Positions 1-6,900 are shown, numbered from the stretch's first letter. The stretch is 7,137 nt of DNA from DAOVQB01 sp023128935 (GCA_030628905.1 DAOVQB010000222.1:1-7137); one strand, 5' to 3'. Numbers and translations: made by a program. The notes: a model not told the origin generated them from the letters alone.

Positions 1-150
1 CGGCGAGGACCGCACCGTCGAGGACGAGGCGCGGCGACGAAGGCGTAGCCGGGACTACTCCGAGGAGCCGCAACGAAGTCCCCGGCGTTCGGGACCGGCG
101 TAAATGGGAAGTTATTCTTGCGCGAGCCCTAAGGGAGAAGAGGCCCTGCC
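1..150. other. GC-rich leader upstream of the selenium gene, possible end of an upstream element
   Basis: No gene could be assigned here. Two + strand frames are open from the left edge: one runs to a TAA at 101-103 and is Arg-rich, and the other stays open to about 167, overlapping the start of the selenium gene. Neither resembles a family I know. The DNA can fold: CCGGGACT near 48-55 can pair with AGTCCCCGG near 77-85 (one bulge), and GTCCC near 79-83 can pair with GGGAC near 91-95. The stretch 107-120 (GGAAGTTATTCTTG) resembles the core of the tandem repeat at 6636-6685. It may be the end of a dispersed repeat or of an upstream gene. No convincing promoter is visible, so the selenium gene may be transcribed from further upstream. 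Confidence 0.3.
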
Positions 151-2388
151 ATGGCTGACATCATCTACCTTGACTACAATGCCACCACACCGATTGCCCC
201 GGAAGTCGCAACCGCGATGCGGCCTTTCCTGGAGAGTCTGTTCGGAAACCCCTCAAGTTCCCATGGCGAGGGAATCGCAGCGCGCCAGGTCGTGGAGCGG
301 GCGCGAGGCCAGGTTGCAGAGCTCCTCGGATGCCAGTTAGACGAGATCGTTTTCACGAGCGGCGACAGCGAATCGAACAACGCGGCCATCATCGGCAGCG
401 CACTTGCCTTGCGCAACCGCGGCAGGCACATAATCACCTCGGCGATCGAACATCCAGCCGTGAGCGAGGTGTGCGCGTTTCTGGAAGAAGCATTGGACTT
501 CCACGTCACGGTTCTGCCAGTCGATTCCGCCGGCCTGGTCGATCCAGCTGATGTCGAGAAGGCACTCACCTCCCAGACGATCCTGGTTACAGTGATGCAC
601 GCCAATAATGAAGTCGGGACGATTCAACCCATTGCCGATATCGCCCGCTTGGCCCACAAGCGAGGTGTGCGGGTGCATTCCGACGGCGCGCAGTCGGTTG
701 GCAAGATCCCCACGCGGATGGACGAGCTGTGTGTGGACCTGTTCTCCGTAGCCGGACACAAGCTCTATGCGCCAAAGGGCATCGGGGCACTCTACATCCG
801 GCGGGGCACAACGCTCACCAAGTTCATGCACGGCGCCGACCACGAACAGAATCGTCGTGCAGGAACCGAGAATGTGCTGGAGATTGCGGGGCTGGGCAAG
901 GCCGCCGAGATCGCCGCGCGCGACCTCGACCGCAACGCTAAGCACATGCGTGCCATGCGGGACCGTCTTCACGAGACCCTGGCGGCCAGGATCCCCGATC
1001 TGCATGTCAACGGGCACCCCGAGAAGAAACTCCCGAACACACTGAGCCTCTCCTTCCCCGGCCTGGAGGCCAATACCATTCTCGATGAGCTCACTGGGGT
1101 GGCGGCCTCTGCTGGCGCGGCCTGCCACGCGGATCAGATTGATCTTTCACATGTTCTCAAGGCGATGGCCATCGAAGAATACACAGCCATGGGTACGATC
1201 CGCTTCTCCACTGGGCACGGCACAACGCCCGATGAGATCGACAAGGCCGCCGAGCAACTTGCGGCTGTAGTCGAGCGGATGCGTGGGGACTCGAGCTCAC
1301 AGACAGATGGCGTGGTGACCTCCCGGGACGGAGAGGTCAAGCTCACGCACTTCACCCACGGGCTCGGCTGCGCATGCAAGATTCAGCCCCAGGCGCTCGA
1401 GCGGATCCTCAAGCAGATCCCGAAGACCCCAGATCCCGCCCTGCTGGTTGGCACAGAGACCTCCGATGATGCGGCCGTCTATCAGATCGCCCCGGATCTG
1501 GCGGTCGTGGAAACACTCGATTTCTTCACGCCCATCGTGGATGACCCCCGCGCCTTCGGCGCCATCGCGGCCGCCAACGCCCTGAGCGATGTCTATGCGA
1601 TGGGGGCCCGTCCCATCTTCGCACTCAATATCGTGGGGTTTCCGGTGCGTCGACTCTCAATGGATGTGCTCCGGGAGATCCTCGCAGGCGCAAACGACAT
1701 CGCCGCCAAGGCGGGGATACCGATCGTGGGCGGCCACTCGGTCGAGGACACCGAACCCAAGTTCGGCTGGGCGGTCACTGGGCTGGTGGATCCTGCCAAG
1801 GTGCTCACCAATAGTGCGGCCAAGCCGGGCGACGCCCTCATTCTGACTAAGCCCATCGGACTGGGCATCCTGTCCACTGCCGCCAAACGAGGCGCAGCCA
1901 GTCCGGAGCATATCGCCAAGAGTATCTCGGTCATGTCCACGCTCAACAGAGCGGCGGCTGAAGCCATGTCCCATTGCCCCGTGAATGCGTGCACGGACAT
2001 CACCGGGTTTGGACTGATCGGGCACCTTCTGGAGATGACCATCGGAAGCGCAGTGGAAGCCGAACTCTGGGTCGATGCCGTACCGGTCCTGCCTGGAACC
2101 TTGGATCTAGCGATGGCCGGAATTATACCGGGAGGAACGAAGGACAACCTCGCTCATGCAGCCACTCATGTGCACTGGGCCGCAGAGATCCCCGAGATTG
2201 AGCGATTGATCCTGTGCGATGCACAGACCTCGGGCGGTCTTCTGATCAGCCTTCCGGAGGCCGAGGCTGCGAGCCTACTGGCGGAAGTCAAGAAGGGCGC
2301 CGCTGAGGCTGCGTGCATTGGCAAGATCACGAACGCTGGAGAGGGAATGATCCGTATCCTGCGCAGGCAGAGCGGTGATGATCAGTGA
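151..2388 (+). CDS. selD: Selenocysteine lyase/cysteine desulfurase-selenophosphate synthetase fusion (NifS/SCLY-SelD)
   Basis: A 745-residue cytoplasmic enzyme with two complete domains. Residues 1-375 are a class V PLP aminotransferase fold of the NifS/IscS/SCLY type: LDYNATTP at 7-14, a PLP-stacking His101 (EHP), SDGAQS at 177-182, the Schiff-base lysine K204 in AGHK, RRAGTEN at 235-241 and the catalytic cysteine C325 in AGAACHAD. The GAACH.D context and GTEN..EIAGLGKAAE recall animal selenocysteine lyase more than IscS (SSGSACTS). A hydrophilic linker spans about 378-395. Residues 396-745 are SelD: HGLGCACK at 403-410, where C407 and K410 match E. coli Cys17 and Lys20; SDDAAVY at 438-444; LDFFTPIVDDP at 456-466; ALSD ending at D480; GGHS at 527-530; TDITGFGLIGH at 615-625; CDAQTSGG at 689-696. 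SelD makes selenophosphate from selenide and ATP. C407 is encoded by TGC, so this SelD is not itself a selenoprotein. Start: a purine-rich AGAAGAGG at 135-142 lies 8 nt before the ATG, and the homology begins within six residues. The family match is certain; the lyase versus desulfurase preference is inferred. Confidence 0.95.
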   Translation: MADIIYLDYNATTPIAPEVATAMRPFLESLFGNPSSSHGEGIAARQVVERARGQVAELLGCQLDEIVFTSGDSESNNAAIIGSALALRNRGRHIITSAIEHPAVSEVCAFLEEALDFHVTVLPVDSAGLVDPADVEKALTSQTILVTVMHANNEVGTIQPIADIARLAHKRGVRVHSDGAQSVGKIPTRMDELCVDLFSVAGHKLYAPKGIGALYIRRGTTLTKFMHGADHEQNRRAGTENVLEIAGLGKAAEIAARDLDRNAKHMRAMRDRLHETLAARIPDLHVNGHPEKKLPNTLSLSFPGLEANTILDELTGVAASAGAACHADQIDLSHVLKAMAIEEYTAMGTIRFSTGHGTTPDEIDKAAEQLAAVVERMRGDSSSQTDGVVTSRDGEVKLTHFTHGLGCACKIQPQALERILKQIPKTPDPALLVGTETSDDAAVYQIAPDLAVVETLDFFTPIVDDPRAFGAIAAANALSDVYAMGARPIFALNIVGFPVRRLSMDVLREILAGANDIAAKAGIPIVGGHSVEDTEPKFGWAVTGLVDPAKVLTNSAAKPGDALILTKPIGLGILSTAAKRGAASPEHIAKSISVMSTLNRAAAEAMSHCPVNACTDITGFGLIGHLLEMTIGSAVEAELWVDAVPVLPGTLDLAMAGIIPGGTKDNLAHAATHVHWAAEIPEIERLILCDAQTSGGLLISLPEAEAASLLAEVKKGAAEAACIGKITNAGEGMIRILRRQSGDDQ

Positions 2389-2392
2389 TTGG

Positions 2393-2484
2393 CCGAGTGG
2401 CATATAATGGACAGAAACAATCGGACTCTCGCTGAGTAACACATGACGGGTACGGTCGGATTCCAACCGAGTAACACATGATGG
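2393..2484. repeat. Three degenerate direct repeat units in the leader of the M1-like peptidase gene
   Basis: The units share the core GAGT(AA/GG)CAxAT(A/G)AYGG, beginning at 2395, 2434 and 2469, so the spacing is 39 and 35 bases. Units 1 and 3 both continue into ATGGACAGA. The stretches between cores begin TCGGA (2421 and 2456). TCGG at 2456-2459 can pair with CCGA at 2467-2470, and in the previous unit the pairing is kept through a G-T wobble (CTGA). This could be a decayed tandem duplication or a protein or RNA binding site. No family was recognised. Confidence 0.6.
2403..2408 (+). promoter_or_regulatory. Candidate -10 box for the M1-like peptidase gene
   Basis: A perfect TATAAT lies 15 bases after the selD fusion stop codon and about 100 bases before the favoured start of the next gene. 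No good -35 hexamer sits 16-18 bases upstream, and there is no TG extension. The box also falls inside the first unit of the local repeat, where the other units read ACATGA, so it may be a chance product of repeat decay. Confidence 0.3.
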
Positions 2485-2492
2485 ACAGAGAT

Positions 2493-2497
2493 GAGGG
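2493..2497 (+). promoter_or_regulatory. Ribosome binding site deciding the start at 2508
   Basis: GAGGG lies 10 bases before ATG 2508. The longer frame from ATG 2478 has no Shine-Dalgarno match in the 20 bases before it. A third candidate, ATG 2529, is preceded by AGGACAGGA at 2511-2519 and cannot be excluded. Confidence 0.55.
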
Positions 2498-2507
2498 AAT
2501 TGCACTC

Positions 2508-5087
2508 ATGAGGACAGGATTGGCGCGTATGGTTCCGGGCCATCTGGGTATCTCCCGATGGTTCCCCAAGCCCTTGACTGCAAGGATTCTTCCGGCTTGC
2601 GGAGTGATCCTCTTACTGCTTTCTGGCCAGCTATGGGCCGTCCTAGCCATGGCAGGAGAAAACGACACAGGGTGGATCCACCCTGTAGACGGAACTCCGC
2701 CGGCCGGTCGAACCCTGACGGCAGATGGAGCCCAGACAGCAGACGCAACGATCGCGGCAAATCGAACATCAAGGGGCGGCGGGACTAGATCGGTAGACGG
2801 GATCCTCCCGGTGAACGTAAATGCGCCAACCGATCCAACCAGCTCTCTCGACGCAACCGCATCGCTTGCCCCGAGATTCCGTAACCCCGCGCGCTGCGCC
2901 TTCGGGCATCACCGCCTCGATGTCGCACTCGATCCCGCGACAGCCAGTCTGCGCGTGACCGATGAAATCCTGCTCCTGCACCCAGCGGGCGTCCCCGCCA
3001 CCTACAAGGTGCCTTTCCTGCTGAATCGCGCCCTTGAGATCCGCAGCGTGCGGGCCTCCACACCTGATGCTGTGGTGGCTGTGCGCTGGAAGGAGCGCGA
3101 GCGATGGGAACCCAGCGACTTTTGGAACCGCCCGGAATATCCGGAACTAGGTGGCATGGCACACGCTCGGCAGATAGATCTGCATTTTAAGGATCCCGCT
3201 GCATCCGCAACCTGGCCGGAATCGCTCCTGCTCGTCATCGCCTATAAGGGTACTGTGTATGACTCGCTGAAGCCGCCCCCGGAGAACTACCAGCGGGGCT
3301 TCGAAACCACCACTGGACTCATCGACCCACGGGGCGCATTCCTCTCCAGCGGCACCCTCTGGTATCCGCAGCGCTTCGATGAGCCATTCAGCTTCCGGCT
3401 GACGGCGCAAGTCCCGTCAGACTGGGAAACGATCTCCCAGGGGCGACGGACGCCTCCCTCAAGTGGCCCGGACGGGTCGTCCGCGGGCGCAGTCACCTGG
3501 GATTCCCCAGAACCGATGGATGAGATCTACCTGATCGCCGGACCATATGTATTGAGAGAAGAGGAATACCGCGGGATCGCTATCCAGACATTTACATACG
3601 GTGATGACGACGAGGCGCTCTGCCGCCAGTATTTGGATGCCGCCAAGGGCTATCTGGACCTATACACCGACCTCATCGGTCCGTATGCTTTTGCCAAGTT
3701 CGCCATGGTGGAGAATTTCTGGCAGACGGGCTACGGGATGCCATCCTTCACACTGTTGGGCAACCGTGTAGTCCGCCTACCTTGGATTGTACACACATCC
3801 TACGGACACGAGATCCTACACAACTGGTGGGGCAACGGTGTGTTCGTCGACTGGGAAAGCGGAAACTGGTGCGAAGGACTCACCGTATACGGCGCGGATT
3901 ACCTGTATAAGGAGCAAAAAAGCCTGGACGCCGCCCGCGACTACCGCCGCACGCTGCTCCAAGCCTATCTTGACTACGCGCGCGCTGGCCGCGACTTCGC
4001 CCTGACCGAGTTCAGATCACGCCATGATGCCTCTTCCGCCGCGGTCGGGTACGGCAAGGCCATGATGATCATTCACATGCTGCGCCGCCAATTGGGGGAC
4101 GAGCGCTTCTGGGGCTGCCTCTCAGAGTTTTACCACAACTATCTCTTCAAGCAGGCCTCCTGGACAGACCTGCTCGGGACCTTCGCTGCGCATTCGGATA
4201 AAGACTTCGGGAAGTTCTATGACGAGTGGATTGCGCGTGTGGGAGCACCTCTGCTCACCCTGGCCGCGGCAGATCTGACACGGAATCCCGATGGACAAGT
4301 GGATCTCACCTACACTCTGGAGCAGAGCGATCCACTCTACTCGTTGGAGGTCCCCGTCCGAGTCACGTTCGCGGACCGCCCATCGGAGACATGGAGAGCG
4401 CCGCTCGATAAGCGCAGCTTCCACGAAACACGCACCCTGCCCGAGATGCCCCGCACATTGGAGATCGATCCCGACTTCGACCTCTTCCGCCGCCTGCACC
4501 GGGCGGAGGTCCCGGCAGCTCTCAGCCAGCTCTTCGGGGCCGATTCAGTCACAGCCATCGTATGCGGGCAGGCAAGCGCGGGTTCCTCCGAAGCGCTCAC
4601 AGAGGCGTATTCTTCTGAAGCGCTCACAGAGGCGTATCGGAAGATCGCCGAACAATCACGCCGTGCCAAACCCACGAGCCTCGTGTCGGACCGGGATGTG
4701 GTTCTGCCCGACCTCCGCCAAGGAAGCGTCTGGATCATGGGGCTACCCCAGTGGATGGATCGACTTGGTGAGCAATTCCCCACAGGGGTTGAGATCGACA
4801 CTCACGCCTTTCGGGTCGGGGGCCAGGAGTATGAGCGTTCCTCGCACACACTCGTGCTGGCACTCCCCCATCCGGAGTTGCCGGACGAAGCCATCGGCCT
4901 GCTCCTGGGCAGCGATCCGGAAGCAATCACCCCCATCTGGCGAAAGCTGCCACACTACGGCAAGCACAGCTATCTGGTATTCGAAGGAACGACGAACGTA
5001 GCCACAGGTTCCTGGCGGATAGAGCGTTCTCCGCTGAAGGTGGTTTGGGACGAGGAGGGATCGGTGGTTCAGGAGAAGGAGAGATAG
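2508..5087 (+). CDS. Exported M1-like (gluzincin) zinc metallopeptidase
   Basis: 859 residues from ATG 2508 (869 from ATG 2478, which lacks a ribosome binding site). Residues 1-50 look like a signal peptide: a basic segment, then a hydrophobic core (ILPACGVILLLL) and a likely signal peptidase I site near AMAG, so the enzyme should act in the periplasm or outside. A Thr/Ala/Gly/Asp-rich spacer follows (about 51-120), then the beta-rich N-terminal M1 domain. The catalytic domain has MVENF at 400-404 (in place of GAMEN), HEILHNWWGN at 434-443 with zinc ligands H434 and H438 and base E435, and third ligand E456 in NWCEG. GYGKAMMIIHMLRRQLGD (514-531) holds the likely transition-state Tyr515. The HExxH-to-Glu spacing is 17 residues, not the usual 18 of classic M1 enzymes; the W.GN.V..D...GNWCEGL pattern is, as I recall, typical of a bacterial M1 subgroup. 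Residues from about 680 to the end form a C-terminal region I cannot assign, with a duplicated nonapeptide. Aminopeptidase versus endopeptidase action is unknown. Confidence 0.9.
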   Translation: MRTGLARMVPGHLGISRWFPKPLTARILPACGVILLLLSGQLWAVLAMAGENDTGWIHPVDGTPPAGRTLTADGAQTADATIAANRTSRGGGTRSVDGILPVNVNAPTDPTSSLDATASLAPRFRNPARCAFGHHRLDVALDPATASLRVTDEILLLHPAGVPATYKVPFLLNRALEIRSVRASTPDAVVAVRWKERERWEPSDFWNRPEYPELGGMAHARQIDLHFKDPAASATWPESLLLVIAYKGTVYDSLKPPPENYQRGFETTTGLIDPRGAFLSSGTLWYPQRFDEPFSFRLTAQVPSDWETISQGRRTPPSSGPDGSSAGAVTWDSPEPMDEIYLIAGPYVLREEEYRGIAIQTFTYGDDDEALCRQYLDAAKGYLDLYTDLIGPYAFAKFAMVENFWQTGYGMPSFTLLGNRVVRLPWIVHTSYGHEILHNWWGNGVFVDWESGNWCEGLTVYGADYLYKEQKSLDAARDYRRTLLQAYLDYARAGRDFALTEFRSRHDASSAAVGYGKAMMIIHMLRRQLGDERFWGCLSEFYHNYLFKQASWTDLLGTFAAHSDKDFGKFYDEWIARVGAPLLTLAAADLTRNPDGQVDLTYTLEQSDPLYSLEVPVRVTFADRPSETWRAPLDKRSFHETRTLPEMPRTLEIDPDFDLFRRLHRAEVPAALSQLFGADSVTAIVCGQASAGSSEALTEAYSSEALTEAYRKIAEQSRRAKPTSLVSDRDVVLPDLRQGSVWIMGLPQWMDRLGEQFPTGVEIDTHAFRVGGQEYERSSHTLVLALPHPELPDEAIGLLLGSDPEAITPIWRKLPHYGKHSYLVFEGTTNVATGSWRIERSPLKVVWDEEGSVVQEKER
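4584..4637 (+). repeat. 27-bp in-frame tandem duplication in the peptidase gene
   Basis: Two adjacent 27-bp copies encode SSEALTEAY twice (residues 693-701 and 702-710 counted from ATG 2508). The copies differ only at two bases, both synonymous changes in the Ser codons (TCC TCC versus TCT TCT). The repeat lies in a helical, charged segment of the unassigned C-terminal region. Confidence 0.95.
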
Positions 5088-5156
5088 AGTGGTTCGGGAC
5101 GAGGAGGGATAGGTAGTTCAGGAGAAGGAGAGATCAATGATTCGGGAGGAGGAAAG
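5040..5156 (+). repeat. 49-bp tandem repeat spanning the peptidase stop codon and the next ribosome binding site
   Basis: Unit 1 (5040-5088) encodes the last residues of the M1-like peptidase and its TAG stop. Unit 2 (5089-5137) is non-coding and matches unit 1 at 43 of the first 46 positions. A degenerate third piece (5138-5156, TGATTCGGGAGGAGG and onward) follows. Each unit is purine-rich and carries a GAGGAGG-like tract; the last one supplies the ribosome binding site of the M28 gene. Because 49 is not a multiple of 3, each copy is out of frame with the one before. Confidence 0.9.
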
Positions 5157-5164
5157 ACAAGAAG

Positions 5165-6529
5165 ATGTTGGATCGAACCGGACTCAGCGCGATCTGTGCC
5201 ACCACAGCCGCTATGGCCGTTGCAGTGGTGCTTGCTGCTATGCCATTGACCCTAGCTTCCTGCACATGGGCCCCTGCGGGCTACACAGCGTCTGGCGGCG
5301 CACCAACTGACGCGCCCACGCCAGTACTGACTGGCAGGCCCACATGCAACCCAGCCACCCTGGAGCACGATCTTCGCTTCCTGGCATCCGACGATATGGA
5401 AGGCCGGGCACTGGGATCCAAGGGCCTGCAGCAAGCGCTTCAGACCGTGGCCGAGCGATTCAGGGATCTGGGTCTCCTGCCACCCTTCCCACAGAAGGCA
5501 TCCCCTCAAGACCCACTGGCTGGCTATTTCCAGAAGTTCGAGATCCAGGGCCATCCACCCATGGCCAATGTGATCGGTATCCTGCCGGGCCATCCAGAAG
5601 TCTCGCCGCGAGCAGTTGTGGTAGGCGCGCACGCGGACCATATAGGTCGCGATCCCAAGCTCAAGGGGGACCAGATCTACAATGGCGCCGACGACAATGC
5701 CTCTGGGATGGCTTCCCTGCTGGCAATCGCAAGTATGATGTCAGCTACTGAAGAAGGGCAGCGGGACCGAGCGGTCATCTTTGTGGTTTTCTCTGGTGAG
5801 GAATCGGGCCTGCTGGGATCCCGCCACTACGTGGATCATCCTGTTGTGCCGCACGAAGATGTCATGGCGATGATCAACCTCGACTGCGTGGGGCACTTGC
5901 GCAACGATCAGATCATCGTCTTCGGCACGGGAACGGCGCGAGAGTTCTCCAGGATGCTGATTGGGTTGAACCAGGCGTTCGGTTTCGACATCGTAGAGCG
6001 CCCTGAGGGCGCTGGAGCCTCAGATCACACCAGCTTCTTTGCCAAGGGAATCCCAGCGCTGCATTTCTTTACCGGCCCCCACAAGTATTACAACAAGGTC
6101 ACCGACGAAGCCGACCGGATCAACTTCGAGGGTTTGGCAAGGCTCACCGACTACGTGGGAGAACTAGTTCGCTACCTGCGCTACCGCGGACGGCCACTCA
6201 CATTCGAAGCCGTGGGAACAGAGCAAATGGCGATGATGGAAAAGATGGCAAAGATCGGACAGCGAAAGGTCTCTCTTGGGTTCATGCCGGATTTCTCCAT
6301 GGCATCGGGAGGCGTTAAAGTGGGTCCTGTTCGCGAAGGAGGAGTGGCATCTCAGGCAGGGATCGAGAAGGGAGACGTGATCACCGCCATTGACGGCGAA
6401 TCGATCGACACACTTATCGACTACAGCGCGGTGCTCCGGAGTCATTCGGCCGGTGATCGTATTACGGTTACAGTGCTGCGAGCGAACGAATCACTGAACC
6501 TCAAGGTCACTGTCCAGGAAGCCAAGTAG
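5165..6529 (+). CDS. M28-family zinc peptidase lipoprotein with C-terminal PDZ domain
   Basis: 454 residues. The N-terminus is a lipoprotein signal: a hydrophobic stretch and the lipobox LASC, with Cys33 as the acylated residue. Thr at +2 favours the outer membrane in enterobacterial-type sorting. Residues of about 62-340 form the M28 aminopeptidase-like domain: GAHADH at 154-159 (H156 zinc ligand, D158), NGADDNASG at 173-181 (D176 bridging), SGEESG at 210-215 (E212 base, E213 ligand), NLDCVG at 238-243 (D240 ligand) and GPHKYYN at 304-310 (H306 ligand). All expected two-zinc ligands are present. Residues of about 366-452 are a PDZ domain (LGFMPD, VREGGVASQAGIEKGDVI, DGESI), a common partner in exported M28 peptidases that probably helps to bind substrate. 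The start is supported by AGGAGG at 5147-5152, 12 bases upstream, with GGAAAG closer. It follows the M1-like gene by 77 bases and may share its transcript; both would degrade proteins or peptides outside the cytoplasm. Substrate unknown. Confidence 0.93.
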   Translation: MLDRTGLSAICATTAAMAVAVVLAAMPLTLASCTWAPAGYTASGGAPTDAPTPVLTGRPTCNPATLEHDLRFLASDDMEGRALGSKGLQQALQTVAERFRDLGLLPPFPQKASPQDPLAGYFQKFEIQGHPPMANVIGILPGHPEVSPRAVVVGAHADHIGRDPKLKGDQIYNGADDNASGMASLLAIASMMSATEEGQRDRAVIFVVFSGEESGLLGSRHYVDHPVVPHEDVMAMINLDCVGHLRNDQIIVFGTGTAREFSRMLIGLNQAFGFDIVERPEGAGASDHTSFFAKGIPALHFFTGPHKYYNKVTDEADRINFEGLARLTDYVGELVRYLRYRGRPLTFEAVGTEQMAMMEKMAKIGQRKVSLGFMPDFSMASGGVKVGPVREGGVASQAGIEKGDVITAIDGESIDTLIDYSAVLRSHSAGDRITVTVLRANESLNLKVTVQEAK

Positions 6530-6559
6530 CAACACCATCACTACTCCCCAAAACTCATT

Positions 6560-6577
6560 GCTCGGCGCGCGCCGAGC
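6560..6577. terminator. Possible terminator hairpin after the M28 gene
   Basis: GCTCGGCGCGCGCCGAGC is a perfect palindrome that can form a 7-bp GC-rich stem with a GCGC loop, starting 30 bases after the M28 stop codon. No T-run follows, so it is not a canonical intrinsic terminator. A second copy of the right arm (GCCGAGC at 6585-6591) offers an alternative pairing. It may instead be a protein-binding site. Confidence 0.35.
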
Positions 6578-6635
6578 GTCGAGTGCCGAGCGCGGAGCAC
6601 CAATCGCTGAGCGGCCAGGCCTTGCCAAGCCCCAT

Positions 6636-6685
6636 CAAGTCCGCAGAGAAGTTATACGTGCAAGTCCGCAGAGAAGTTATACGTG
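6636..6685. repeat. Perfect 25-bp tandem duplication
   Basis: Two adjacent identical copies (6636-6660 and 6661-6685) start CAAGTCCGCAGAG and end AAGTTATACGTG; a short remnant (CAGTC) follows. The core GAAGTTATACGTGC resembles GAAGTTATTCTTGC near the left edge (108-121). Perfect identity suggests a recent event. Confidence 0.95.
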
Positions 6686-6857
6686 CAGTCAGAAGTCCTC
6701 TATCCGCTTGGATTCGCAAGATCGCGGGAGATTTGAGTTGGGCAACACGAGAATGCCAGGAACCTGGCGGTTTAGGATCAGTATATACATACGTCTCTCC
6801 ACCAAGAGGACACGCTGACACAAGGGGCAAGGCAAGGATGCCCAGCCCCAACCTCCT

Positions 6858-6900
6858 CACGGGAGTGCCGGGTCGCGGAGTTCGCCTGTGCACTCCCGTG
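6858..6900. terminator. 11-bp inverted repeat downstream of the HNH gene
   Basis: CACGGGAGTGC (6858-6868) is the exact reverse complement of GCACTCCCGTG (6890-6900), with a 21-base spacer. On the - strand it lies 35 bases after the HNH stop codon. It could end transcription from the right-hand gene, but no T-run follows on either strand. Confidence 0.3.

Noticed and set aside
1..103. Possible tRNA-Sec (selC) just upstream of the selD fusion
   Set aside because: The region is GC-rich and folds, but has no T-loop GGTTCRA sequence, no acceptor stem pairing and no CCA-side match.
337..1128. A long - strand frame of 263 codons inside the selenium gene
   Set aside because: It lies wholly opposite the conserved lyase domain and matches nothing; it is a by-product of high GC content.
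1279..1281. Internal start giving a stand-alone SelD
   Set aside because: An ATG exists in the linker, but no convincing ribosome binding site precedes it.
1369..1377. Possible selenocysteine codon in the SelD active site
   Set aside because: Both cysteines of GCACK are encoded by TGC; there is no in-frame TGA, so no SECIS element is expected here.
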